A stretch of DNA of 64,000 nucleotides from Nageia nagi (lineage: Eukaryota > Pinophyta), in NCBI GenBank assembly GCA_050084985.1, contig JBITNC010000001.1, positions 78,678,001 through 78,742,000 of the forward strand, read 5' to 3'. Under the pieces are notes generated by a model that did no database searches, was not told the DNA's origin, and worked only from the letters and a program-made list of their open reading frames with translations. The position numbers were made by a program, and so were the translations under genes. Every line of letters starts with the position of its first letter. The first letter of the stretch is position 1. Positions 12,761 to 24,014 of this stretch are shown in pieces.

Positions 12761-13290
12761 TCTTAAAGAAATGGATTACACTTCACTAGGGCATTGAAAA
12801 ACAAGAAGTGTTTGACCAAATAAAGCACTATCTTCTTCCACCACCTATTTTACTACCACCTAAGCTAGGAGAACCATTCTTGTTATATATATCCACCACA
12901 CAAATAGCCTTAGAAACTATGCTTGCAAAAAAGAATGAAAATAGTAAAGAACAAGCAATATATTACATTAGTCAAAATTTGGTTGGATATGAGATTAAAT
13001 ATATATAGTTGAAAAAGTTATGCTTAGCAGTTGTATTCAAAACTAAAAAATTAAGACATTACATGCTAAACCATACCACATATGTAACCATCAAAGTAGA
13101 TCCTTTGAAATATATGATGAACAAGACTTATCAAAATGCAAGAACATCTAAATGGATCATGTATTCAACTTACTTTTCATAATTCAAAATTCAATCAAAG
13201 GAAAAGTCATAGCTAACTATCTCACTGAAGCTCCATTACTCAATGATAATCCACTCATCATATAATTACCAAATGAACACATATTCCAAT
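12760..13290 (+). pseudogene. element A first (Gypsy-type) RNase H, degenerate
   Basis: The frame at 12808-13008 carries 'PPKLGEPFLLYIS', then 'ETMLAKKNEN' and 'AIYYISQNLVGYE', the connection/RNase H region that follows RT in Ty3/Gypsy Pol. The first catalytic acidic position is not Asp (Ser is read). In the Tat lineage this first RNase H is commonly degenerate because a second domain takes over. A stop at 13006 breaks the frame, then 'KKLRHYMLNHTTYV' continues. Confidence 0.75.
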
Positions 13291-13299
13291 TAGACAAAA

Positions 13300-13790
13300 T
13301 GAAAATTCTTGTAAAATCTGAAGAAGATTGGGATATGGTAATATATTTTGATAGATTGAGATGTGAACAAAGTGGAGGTGTAGGTGTTGTGTTTATTACA
13401 CCCTAAGGAGTTCCCATATGCTATTATTTTAAGCTTAATTTTTTGTGTTTAAACAACAATGCTGAGTATGAAGCTCTAATCTTAGCTATAAAAAATTGCC
13501 ATAAAATTAAAGTTAAAAAAATTTAAATTTATTGGTGATTCATTATTGATTGTAAACCAAATCAAAGAAATATTACAATGTAAGGAACCTTCACTATAAA
13601 AATATAAGAGATTGGTAAAGAATATACTATCATCTTTTAAAAAATACAATCTAGAAGCAGTACCATGATCAACTAATAGATTTGTTGATGCTATGGCCTC
13701 TATTGGATCTTTAGTGCCTATGAACCCTAATCAAAAAGTGATCCCTATTGAGATCGTCCAAATCACTCAATCATAAATAGAAGAAAGTGA
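13300..13790 (+). pseudogene. element A second, archaeal-type RNase H, degenerate
   Basis: An additional RNase H between the first RNase H and integrase, the hallmark of Tat-lineage elements. Visible pieces are 'YFDRLRCEQSGGVGVVF' (first Asp), 'NNNAEYEALILAI' (Glu), 'FIGDSLLIVNQIKE' (second Asp) and 'NRFVDAMASIGSL' (third Asp). All four acidic catalytic positions are therefore present, although they lie in different frames because of indels. The enzyme would remove RNA from the RNA-DNA hybrid. Confidence 0.8.
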
Positions 13791-13829
13791 AGTCAAACAT
13801 GTAGTTCTAGACATCATAATGGAAGATAA

Positions 13830-14816
13830 AAATTTGTAGCATACATAATTATTTAAATTTCTAAGAGATGGTGTGTTACTTAGAGATATGATGAAATCAT
13901 CTAGAAAAGCATTTAAGATAAAAGCTTTTCACTTTTGCATGATAGGATATGTATTCTACCATAGGGGTTTTGATAGGATATTACTTAGATGTTTAGAGTT
14001 GGTTGATTCATAAATTGCTATTTCATATGCACATGATGGAATTTGCAAAAGATATTTTTGTGTTTTTATAGTTACAAAATGATTAATGTGTATGGGATAT
14101 TACTAGCCTACTATGGAATGTGACTTCATGGAATATGTTAAAAAGTGTGTTAAATGTCAACAACATGCCAATTTATTAATCAACCTTCACATACATTAAA
14201 ATCCATGCAATCATTATGGCCATTTTCAATATGGGCATTAGATTTAATAGGCTAAAAGTCATAAATTTATAATAACTGCTACATAATATTTTATGAAATG
14301 GGTAGAAGCCATCCTTATGATTTCAACAGAAGGGCCAAAGATATTAGAATTCATACAAATATTTGACCTCCTATTGGGGAAACCCCCTTTTCTTTAGTAT
14401 ATGGGGTAGAAGTAGTACTACCCTTAGAAATAGAATTTCTCTCTCTATGAATTGCATTACAAGATTATATCATAGATGAAGCAGCTTATCAAATGAGATT
14501 AGACAAATTATTACTTTTAAATAAAATAAGAGTTAATGGTTTAGAACATCTATGAATCTATCAAAATTGTATTAAATGAGCTTTTGATAAAAGAGTCAAA
14601 ATTCATGAATTTAATATAGGGGATTTAGTTTTAAAAGAAAACCAACAAACTTCTTGAATGGAATGACAACTTTGTGATAAGTTTTACACTAATTGGTTAG
14701 GACCCTATATAATTAAAAGAAGGTTTGGATCTAGAGCTTATCATTTAGTTGATATGGAAGGTAATGAAGAGCATGGACCTATAAACATCATGTATCTTTT
14801 TCCTTTCTATAGTTAA
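13830..14816 (+). pseudogene. element A integrase with core deletion
   Basis: The zinc-binding region is visible ('KKCVKCQQHA', about 14137-14166), followed by the start of the catalytic core ('SIWALDLIG', first Asp) and 'MKWVEAI' at about 14290-14315. Immediately after 'ILEFIQ' (about 14345-14358) the sequence jumps to the 'PFSLVYGVEVVLPLEIE' segment that normally lies more than 100 residues later. The second Asp and the Glu of the DDE triad are missing. The C-terminal part ('YTNWLGPYIIKRRFG', 'YHLVDMEGNEE') is present, with a stop at 14814. Integration activity is lost. Confidence 0.8.
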
Positions 14817-14937
14817 TAAGCTTTTTTTATTTACAATTGTCTATATTGTAAATAGTATATTAATTTAAATCAATAAAAAATATTTTTTTCTCAAACTTAT
14901 ACATATTTAATGTATTTGAAATAGAAAATGGCATTGA

Positions 14938-16481
14938 AAAAGATCAAAAGTATCCATATAATTGCTGACCAAAGAGGCATTCAACAAGTATCTTGGTACA
15001 AAAAACCTAGATACTTAGGAGATAGGGCTATAATAGAATTATCCCAATATACTTTTCCTAGAAATAAAATTTTCTCCATCTACCTATCGATTTATAAATA
15101 ATTTTAGCCTAAAAACTATATCCAAAAATATATCAAGGATGGGAGATAAGTGTTTGAGGATATAACTTGGAAATATATGTAGATAAAGCCATGCATTACC
15201 TGATTTATGCACATTACTTCACTTAAGTTCACATTATAAACTTGTTATGTCGATACTAGCCCACATTAGCCCCTAGGATCATAGTTGATTACTTATTTAA
15301 TAATTAGATCTAGAATAAAATAATTAATACCTAGCCAAATGAGGATTTTCTATTCACATGGATAGATCAAATGATAAGATACTTATGTCATCATAAAATG
15401 GTCTATGATTTTTATACGATATTCAACTATAAGCCTCAATGATCAATTACATGTGTGCAAGAAATTGATCAAATATTTTCTTGAATTAAGTCAAGATTTC
15501 CTAATCCTCCTTTTTGCAATAGCTAAACAAAGACTTTGATGCCAAGAAGATCAAAAGCTAATGAAAAATACAATTACAATTAATCCTGCAATTCAAAATT
15601 TTATGAATAGATATCTAGAAGATTGCTACATGCAAGCATTACAAAAGTGTCATTACAATGATATAGCTCATTTATTCACTTTACCAAAAGAAATTCAAGA
15701 AATTATAACTATGAATTTTTATAAACAATGAGGAACTAATGTATGGGATATAAAAATTGATGACCTTAAGACAACCATGGAATTAGAAGTAAAAGACATA
15801 TGGATGGAATTTGAATCCCTAATAAATTGGATCCATCTATTTCTCTTGAATTGGCCTTATAAGAGACTTAGAATCTTGTTAAATTGTGTTGATCATATGA
15901 CTCTTTGATGTTATGGGAGATCATTCTCCATAACTAAGGTTATCAATGATTTGGTACTTGAGCATAATACTCACTCAATTTTACACAAGAAAATTATATA
16001 TGATTACAATTCATTATTTAGTAAAAATTATTGTGTAAATAATCCTACCAATGTAAAACCAATGTTTGAAAGAACTATTGAATGACTCAATCAAAGAAAA
16101 AATGATATCATACCTAAACATGTGAATAATGAGTATGTCCAATATCTCATGGAGAGCATAACCCCCCTCATGTCATCATTTCTCCCTGAGTCTCCACATC
16201 CCTTAGGGGTTCTATCTCATCTTTTGCTTCTTAGATATGATGAGGCCTCGACACCATTAGTTATGCAAAAATGCATCATTAAGAAGTTCAAGCATCATCT
16301 CTCAATCTTACCATTTGTTTCATATCTTATTCATTATCAATCATCCATTATAGGACTAATACCTACTTATTTTGTAGTACAACCTCCATGCTTTTACTTC
16401 TTGTATCATAAAGGTTGGGTCATTTGTAAAAAACAAGGTGATCATTGCTACTTGCGAGTTGTAAAAATAATTTCATCCTAA
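14938..16481 (+). pseudogene. element A extra sense ORF 1, unrecognised
   Basis: Downstream of the pol stop, a plus-strand reading frame starts at the ATG at 14938. It can be followed, with a frameshift before about 15480, to a TAA at 16479-16481. The last 1 kb is the best preserved, with only a few stops (TGA at 15729, 15907 and 16084). It is rich in aromatic and hydrophobic residues ('VKDIWMEFESLINWIHLF', 'LLNWPYKRLRILLN'). The final 119 codons (16122-16481) are uninterrupted. I see no Gag, Pol or env signature, signal peptide or zinc motif. It sits where Tat-lineage elements can carry additional ORFs. Function unknown. Confidence 0.55.
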
Positions 16482-16907
16482 TAAAAGTAAAATCATCAAA
16501 ATAATCATCAAGTACATATGTAAATAAAAATCATAAAAATATTTAAAATCTTCAAAAAAATAATAAAAGTATTTTTACATAAATATATATGTGTGTATAT
16601 ATATTTTTATATTTAAAATTTTTATACAAATTCTAAAACACTTGCATATGACATTATAGGTGGTTGATTGTACTTTATATATATCAAGCATCATGAATCA
16701 TCTGCATTGCATCAATCCTCCCACTATTCAGTAGGAGGATTTTTTGTATTGTAATGCCCATATCCCATGGGAACTATCATCCCTTTGTATCTCATAGTCA
16801 CCCTATACATTTCCTAGTGACCCTTTAAAAGACTCCATCCAAACCCTATAATTATATAAAGATAAATTCAATCATTTCCCTAAGGTATACAACATTAGAT
16901 TTTATCC
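16482..16907 (+). other. AT-rich spacer between the extra ORFs, with a hairpin
   Basis: Poly-A/TA-rich DNA. A perfect 8-bp inverted repeat (aatcctcc at 16714-16721, ggaggatt at 16734-16741) with a 12-base loop is followed by a T run. It resembles a bacterial terminator in form only. No gene is seen. Confidence 0.4.
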
Positions 16908-17357
16908 ATGGTAGCCTTAACCACCACACTAGATAAGTATGAACATGCCTATAATGTCCTAAGGAACTCTCTCTAGATAGAAATTTTTATCGATTATGAA
17001 CCTTGTTGGAGAAATTATGTAATCTATGATATACCTGATGAAGAGTACCTTTAAAATCTCATTCATCTATTCTCCAAACCTAATTTCATATGGAGGATAA
17101 TGATTGATGCTCTTATTACCCCATTGGTAGTTAGATTGGTTAAATTATGTGGCCAACATATTCTACATCCTAAAGAAGATCTTTTTGATGATATCACCAT
17201 AGCCCACCTCTTATCCATAAATATTTGGTGTTGAGATATCATGTTGTCTATATCTATCATCCATGATTATGCATGATGGGTCATTGATCATACCATTTGC
17301 ACTCATTTTCATTTCCATCCTTTCACTCATGATGACTTGTTGCATATTCTTACTTGA
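16908..17357 (+). pseudogene. element A extra sense ORF 2, unrecognised
   Basis: From the ATG at 16908 a single plus-strand frame can be read for about 150 codons to a TGA at 17355-17357, with internal stops at about 16974, 17052, 17232 and 17274. Several of these stand where Trp or Gln codons would fit after one transition. Visible pieces include 'LVVRLVKLCGQHILHPKED' and a His-rich tail ('CTHFHFHPFTHDDLLH'). No domain is recognised. It may be the continuation of extra ORF 1 or a separate short gene. Confidence 0.4.
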
Positions 17358-19269
17358 TTAGGAAACCCTTAAAAATATAAAAAATCAAAAATACAAAAAA
17401 ACTAAAAATAGGAAAAAACACAAAAAGATTAAAAATTCAAAAACACCATAAAAATATAAAATATAAAAAACAAATATATATATATATATATACTCAAAAG
17501 ATACACTTTTGGAGCATCTTGGCTACTAGGTGCACTACCCTTATGTTCATATCATTCCACTTTGTTCATTGTGTTTAGTTCTTCACATCAAATGTCATAG
17601 TCATTAGATACTAATCATAATGAAAGAGGTAACTAATCAAGCTATATGTATTCATATATCATACATAAATCCATATGATATTCATTTATATATATATTTG
17701 TACTTATGAATAAAGAAGTAGATAATGAATACTCTATTAATGTTTAGGTTTAGTTGAAATATCCTATATCAAAATTTCAAAAACTTATGATGATAAAAGG
17801 ACATAATTATGATACATGGTAGTGTACTAATAGACTCATACACTTCTCATATTAAAATATCAAAACAATCAAGAATTGGATTTTTTTTAACATGAATTTG
17901 AGTATAGTTCTCCTACTTTTTGCTTCATCTTGAACCTAAGAGATAGGATAAAAAAAAAATATTTAGAAAAAAATTAAAAAGAGAGAATAAAATAAATAAG
18001 AGGTAGAATTCTTAGGCTATTGCAGTATCCTCTATTGGGGCTATGGATGCTTGACTAGCAATAGAATAAGGTTGTAATAGGATGAAGGGGTTAACCTTCA
18101 CTAGGGCTATGGATGCTTTTTGGTAATGAATTTTACCTTACAAAAATATAAAAAGAATCATACCTCATAATTCATAATCTTAAGGTATTCAATTTGCAAA
18201 TGTCAAGAGAAGGAAATGAACATCATTGCATACACTTGCATCTATGGTAAACTTAAGTATATTATAATCTTATTTTATATCATCCTTGTTGGATGGGATC
18301 AAAGCAAAATATCAATTAATGAAACTACATATTGAAGGTGTTATTCATTACACTTATTTATTATATTATATTCATTCATTCATTTCATGTCATCATATAT
18401 AATTATTATTATTATAAATCTTGAAAAGTTGCCAAAACATTAAGGTGAATGTTTAAATTATTATGTCATTCATAATTACCTTAATTCATTAAGTTTCATA
18501 CATTCCTAAAAGTATCTTACATTCATACCATTTATCCATGTATATCTATGTATACTCATAATACATTCATACATCCGTAAGTATTTTGTGAATCTTGTAT
18601 GTTTTACATCCATACATCCACATCATCCATATTACGACATATGTTTATATCAATATATTATGTCTAAGCCATGTATAAAAGTAGCCAAGAAAATAGAAAA
18701 TGATGCATCTAATTCCATTATCCTACAAATCAAATCTTGTTTTATAAACACACCAGTCCTATATAAATATTACTTTACATTAACAAAACTAAGTAAAATA
18801 ATAAGTATTATAGTATTTGATTTATGAGAATGGATGTTAAATACTTAGTTAAACATATCATTAAAACATGAAATCAAATATTCATAAATTTTGAAAATAT
18901 TAACACATGCATATAAAAACATAAGTAATAACCATACAACACAAAAAAAGATATCAAAAACATGTAAAAAAAGTATCATCAACATGCATATAAAAGTCTA
19001 GGACATCATCATGTGTATATATTAAAAAATATGATCAAATGTCCATTGCATAAGCTATCCATCACATCCATATAGAAAAACTAACCATCAAAAATAATAT
19101 CCATGATCACAAAAATAAATAAGGTCATCAATAAGTAAGCCTATGACTAGCATGTCTAAACATAAAAAATGATAATGCCCTCCATGATCTCAAAAAATAA
19201 ATAACATAGTCTATAAAATAACACAAATCTAACATGATAAATAACAAACACATGATCCAATCATTATGA
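17358..19269. other. A-rich, low-complexity interior of element A
   Basis: Begins with A-rich repeats ('aaaaatac', 'aaaaacac') at 17370-17465 and a TA dinucleotide run at about 17472-17494. The rest is AT-rich with no frame I can support. Plus-strand frame 18588-18827 shows no domain. Confidence 0.45.
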
Positions 19270-21206
19270 TATCCTCATGAGCTTGCCTCCCCATCATCTA
19301 TAAGATTACTAGATCTACCTTATCTTGGATGGTTAGTACCCACTGAACCTATAGGACTTGCAACTCAAGTCACTCTAAAAATGTAATATGACCCCACTAG
19401 ATTTTGTGGAGAAACCCCACATGTCTCACTATAGCTATGTGATCTGGTAGGTCTACCAACCCTGTCTTGTGTACTAGCAATCCTTTAAACTCCATTGGCC
19501 TCATTATGTGCTAAACTATCCATAAGAATATATGAAATGTAAGGGACTAGATATAGAATACCAAGAACATATGATGGTACCTCAATCAACCATGTTTGAA
19601 TAATGGAAGAGTAGTAATCCCTCTATTGAACCTTGAATAAAAACTAGTGGTTGGCAAGCCTTCCTTGTAGATGTACTAGCTCCTCAAACCTATGAATAAT
19701 CTCAAGCCTCACCCCTCCTCAATGATATCTATCTCTTTTAGCTCGATAATGGTACATATGAATGCTGATTTGAGATACTTGATACCTCAATTCATATATA
19801 TCTCCTCGAAATGCATCAATATTGGGAACCTATGGAGGAGGAGCTCTACCTCCTTTAACCCTTATAGCTACTACATCTATCTTAGCCTCCTCCCCTTAAC
19901 TAGTTATATCTCTTAGGTCATCGTCTACTTGCTCTTCAACCTATTCCCCTATAGGCTTATCCCCAAATACCCCTCCAACCTCCACTGTTATGCTTGGCTC
20001 ATCAACTTATTGACATATGTGATGACCCACCTCCTCTCTTGCATCTTCCTCTATCTCAACCTACCATCATGCTAGGAACTCATTGATATCCCTCACATTA
20101 TCAACCTCAGAATCTTCCACTAAGAACTCTTGCATCAAGTCAAGCTTTAGATATATAAGTCATTGAATGCCCTCAAAAAATACCTCATCATCTTTGAAGA
20201 ATCAAATAGGGGTTGGTGAAATGTCATGGACAAGGATAAACTTATGTTGCACATGATCAAAGTAAAAATACTCTAAGAAATCTATCCTCCTCCCATTGAG
20301 AACTTTGTCTTGTATAATGCTAACAAGCTGGGAAACAAGTTTGTCCTAGTCTAGATAAGAGTGGTAGGTTCTAAACCTCACCTAATCAGGCACCAAATGC
20401 GATAACAAATGCTAGTAGTATGCAACATCATGATGAATACTATTAAAAGGACTTGAATAAAAATTATCCCTCCATCATAAAATCCTAATTGGATATGTGA
20501 AGTGTGTCTCAAAGCTAGGAACTAGGAGTCCATGGGGGAGAATCACATGGATGTACTGATATGTCCAAGCCTATAGAGTGATCATAATTGATAAGGATGA
20601 CCCATAACCTAGTGAATAAAAGAATAGCTCTTGATATATCTATGTTAATAGAGTAGGATCCCAAGCATAAATAGTACCATGTTGAAGCATATCAGCCACT
20701 TCATGTAACAACAACCAAGGAAACTAATTGCTATCTATGTTTGAAAGTGCATAACATTAGATGAGATCCATTAAATAAGAAGCTCTCAGAAGCCCCTATT
20801 GGTAATTCTTCTAGTACTTGAAGTATAGGAATACACCTAAATTCATGTCACCTAAAACTTCATCAATTGCATCTACTCCATAAATAGCAATAATGTTAGG
20901 ATGCACTGACTCCTAATCCATAGCATGATGGATCTACTACCCTTAAATTGATAAATGATAAAAATAATGGATGTCCTCCATCGTAATAGTCATCTCCCTA
21001 ATAGGAATATGGAAAGTACCAATGGAGGAATCCCATCTCTTCAATAAGGTTGCCAATAATGGGTAATCCCAATGAATACAACCCATATAGGGCCCTACTC
21101 TAAAACCCACACTATGTAGGAAAGTGTGATCCTCGACCATCCATATATCATGACCCTCTAAAAGAATATTAGGGTATCACCCACATGGATTAAAAATATC
21201 TAAGAC
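19270..21206 (-). pseudogene. antisense plant mobile domain (PMD, MAIN-like) ORF inside element A
   Basis: On the strand opposite to gag-pol, one frame runs about 640 codons with scattered stops. The N-terminal part (21140-20943) reads 'WDYPLLATLLKRWDSSIG', then 'FHIPIREMTITMEDIHYF'. This is the signature of the plant mobile domain: a Trp-rich helix, 'TFHxP', then 'xTITxEDVxxLxxL'. Further matching text lies at about 20680-20540 ('EVADMLQHGTIYAWDP', 'AWTYQYIHVILPHGLL'). A middle region ends at about 20150. The acidic segment at about 20100-19850 and the Arg/Ser-rich tail at 19450-19300 look like a disordered C-terminus. PMD proteins such as MAIN/MAIL act in the nucleus in transposon silencing and genome stability; PMDs are also known inside plant transposons. 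Start and end are approximate because of stops. Confidence 0.75.
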
Positions 21207-21266
21207 CTAAGATATTAATATAAGAAAGTTAATTTAGTATATTGTTAAAAAAAATTACTCTAAGTA

Positions 21267-21282
21267 TGATCATCGATGATCA
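21267..21282. promoter_or_regulatory. perfect 16-bp palindrome upstream of the antisense ORF
   Basis: TGATCATCGATGATCA reads the same on both strands. It lies about 60-75 bases upstream of the first codons of the antisense PMD frame. A regulatory role is inferred from position only. Confidence 0.35.
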
Positions 21283-21342
21283 GGGTTAAAGTTTACAAAA
21301 TCACCAGCAATAGCAATCGATCATTGACATTTCTGTAGACCC

Positions 21343-21356
21343 TCAACCATGGTTGA
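21343..21356. promoter_or_regulatory. perfect 14-bp palindrome upstream of the antisense ORF
   Basis: TCAACCATGGTTGA is self-complementary. It is flanked by a second imperfect arm ('gatgatcatagttgag'). It lies about 140 bases upstream of the antisense frame. Confidence 0.3.
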
Positions 21357-22799
21357 TGATCATAGTTGAGGGTTTTGAAAAATTCAAAATACTAAAAAAA
21401 ATGAAAAAAATATGCAAAATTAAACAATCTAAAAGACTTAATAATTTATTACAAACATTCCTGCAATTTCTATTTGACTATTTAATGGTTAAAATTAGAA
21501 CATTACATAAAAAAATTAAAAAGAGAATTTGAAAACCTACCTCTTCCCTCATTGGCCTCTTGTGTGATGTTGAACATCCTTATGGTGGTATCTTGGAGGC
21601 AATGGAGCTATGTATTATCACCAAAGACAAGTAAGAAAGTGATAACAATTTTTTTTTTATTAACCCACACAATCAAATGCTAGTAATTTTATATCAAGTG
21701 CCAACAATCTATAAAAATCATCGATGTTTTTGAAAAGGATTATCGATGATAAAAAAAAAAGCATATAAAAAGTCCTCCTTTGATACAATATTATTTTAGT
21801 TATTTTGACAAGAGAAATACTTGAGCTCCTTCTTGGACACTTACTAATGTTTTGCATTAAAATTGGACAAAACCTTAAAAATCTAAAATTTTGGAAAGTT
21901 TTGAAACATGTTAAAAATTCTTTAGGCTTACTTAGGCCTACAATTAACTGTAAATATTAATGAGAAATAAAAATTAAAATAGAATATTTGAAGATATTTG
22001 CAATATTTTTGATGTCCTTTTATACAACTAACAATAATCAACCAAGGGTGAAAATACATGAAAACCCAAACTACATTCCTAAATCTAAAAATTATTCTAG
22101 ATTCCCAATGAAATGATGTAGAATATGGACAAAATACTTGCACTCAAGAACTTTTAACATCAAGAATATCATAAAAATACCAAAAATAATACAAAAAAAT
22201 AAAAAAAAAACCCTAAAAACTAAAAAATGTATTAAAGATAAAATGAAAATAAGGATTTTGCTTGTTAGTTTATTCTAAGCCAAGGGATTTGAAAAAACTA
22301 AAACTCTTGAGTAACCTTCAATTCAAAAAATAACCCTTATTTTAACAAAGAAAATAAGGATGGGTTTGGATATGATTAGAATTGTTGTATGAACTTTTAT
22401 GCAAGATCATCAAGTAACCCATCTACTGGGACAAAAGTAGAATGATTAAAGCTTTGTATTTGCAAGGAAGATTCTTTATCATATGCTATCTATGGCATAT
22501 GCCTAACAACTAATAATCCATCCATATCTAGCCAACACAACACAATGGTATAGTGATAACTACCTAAGTTAAATCTTGCACTACAATCCCTATTACTTTT
22601 AAAACATGTCAAATACAAAAGAACAAAAAATAGATTTGTTCATAATCCAATCAATCAAATTTAGCTTATTCATAGAGGATAAGTTAATTCAAATTCTTGA
22701 ACCAAGGTCAAGAACAAAAGTCCAAAACTTGATTACATCCCCTCTTAGATAGGCTTGGTTTTTTTAAATAATACCTACCTATAAAATGTTGGGTATTTC

Positions 22800-22814
22800 A
22801 AAAAAGGGGCAAAA
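22800..22814 (+). other. element A polypurine tract
   Basis: AAAAAAGGGGCAAAA directly before the 3' LTR, the plus-strand priming site of LTR retrotransposons. Confidence 0.75.
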
Positions 22815-23695
22815 TATAGACACCTAAAAATGATCCTTCTTTCGATAAATGAAAGAAGGAAATAAAAATTTAAAAAAATAATAAATTTTTTTAATCCCTT
22901 CTATATGTTGGAGACCCAATGTAGTCTCTAGCGACTTGATCTAATCACTAATATTTGACACACAATCTCTAATGATCCTACAAATAGGAAAATCAAAGAA
23001 AAATGAAAAATCTAGGCACCTAAGGAAAGAACCCAACGGATCTTGGATGACTCATACTTAATCCTATGCCTTCCCCCATGTGGATAGACCCTATGAAAAG
23101 GATGTATGAGCTTTTTTATCCTATCCTTGCCTCATAAATAGCAACTTTGGTCATCCCAAAACTCTATAAATTAAGCCTCTAGTAAGAAGGAAAAGATTAA
23201 AGTTTTATGCAACAATACTCTGCTAAAATACACTCAGACTTGTAATAGGTAATTGCATTACATTTTTCCATGCTTTCATACTTGCAATATGTTATACTTT
23301 CATACATTTTTAACTATGTGAGTAATTATGTTTGATATGTTTCTTATTTGTGTGTGTGTAGGATTTGTAAGTGCATGGTAGCTAGTTTAAGCAAAAGAAA
23401 GCCAAAATACTATTGAGTAATCAAAGATCATCATCAACATTTTCTTGTAGGATTTGCAGACACTACTAAAGGCTTTCAAACATCGATACACCCATTTAGA
23501 GGAGGTCCAAGGGAACCTATATCTTTCTTTACTATAACAAAAAAGCCCTTACTATACAAGGCACTGTTATACATCACAAATCAACATGAGATTTGTCATT
23601 GTAAATTGATTGTTGGGGTCTATTCAAAATTCAATAAAACAATTATTGTTTTTATAGCATGCTTTATTCTATTTGCTTATTTTTTGGGTAGTACA
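22815..23695 (+). mobile_element. element A 3' LTR
   Basis: Begins TATAGACACC and ends GGGTAGTACA, matching the 5' LTR from end to end with scattered substitutions. It is followed at 23696-23700 by ACTTC, the target duplication. Confidence 0.85.
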
Positions 23696-24014
23696 ACTTC
23701 AACTTAACTTTAAAGTTAACTTAACTAGCTTAGTTAGATATAACTTCAAAGAATAGAGGCTACAAGGCTAGTGATTCTAGTATAGATGCCTTCTATAACA
23801 TTATCTTTGATATTATTAAAATTATTTATAGGCAATACCATAATGATAAACTATGGTTGGACCAATTATACCTAATTACAAATTTCATCATCAAAATAAT
23901 TATTAGGTTGTAAAAATATAGAGCATATAATTCTTATCTCATATAGATTCATCACATGGTAGCATACAACTTAATCATAAAATCCAAAAGATAAGAGGGG
24001 TAATAAAAGATAAA
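23696..24014. repeat. direct-repeat copy L (right part) and junction
   Basis: The first five bases are the target duplication. From 23701 to about 23900 the sequence aligns with 25496-25690, with blocks such as 'ataacattatctttgatattattaaaat' shared in part. It therefore continues copy L from 4582. About 23900-24014 is the junction to copy R and shows nothing else. Confidence 0.55.

Larger units (their letters stand above)
21207..22799. other. 3' region of element A, upstream of the antisense ORF
   Basis: Contains two perfect palindromes near the antisense start (listed separately), a further 'catcgatg' motif at 21719-21726, and AT-rich filler. The antisense frames at 21660-21857 and 21928-22143 show no domain. 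By position this would hold the promoter of the antisense PMD frame as well as the 3' untranslated region of the element. Confidence 0.45.
4583..23695 (+). mobile_element. element A: 19.1-kb Tat-lineage Gypsy retrotransposon
   Basis: A complete but decayed LTR retrotransposon. It has direct LTRs of 886 and 881 bp, a perfect ACTTC target duplication, and a polypurine tract at 22800-22814. Coding order is gag, protease, RT, first RNase H, second (archaeal-type) RNase H, integrase. The dual RNase H arrangement and RT wording ('MPFGFKNARATYQ') point to the Tat lineage of Ty3/Gypsy. About 8 kb between integrase and the 3' LTR hold two sense frames and one antisense PMD frame, which explains the unusual length. 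Stops and frameshifts occur in every domain and the integrase core is deleted, so it is non-autonomous. Leader and 3' region both contain tandem or palindromic sequence. Confidence 0.9.

Noticed and set aside
16714-16746. Hairpin followed by T run, like a rho-independent terminator.
   Set aside because: The surroundings are plainly plant nuclear repeats; bacterial termination has no meaning here. Kept only as a hairpin note.
21207-21577. An apparent first exon and intron upstream of the antisense PMD frame: minus-strand ATG at 21577, donor GAG|GTAGGT at 21541, acceptor TTAG| at 21207.
   Set aside because: Joining them gives the wrong reading phase for the PMD frame, and the donor and acceptor are short generic matches in AT-rich DNA.
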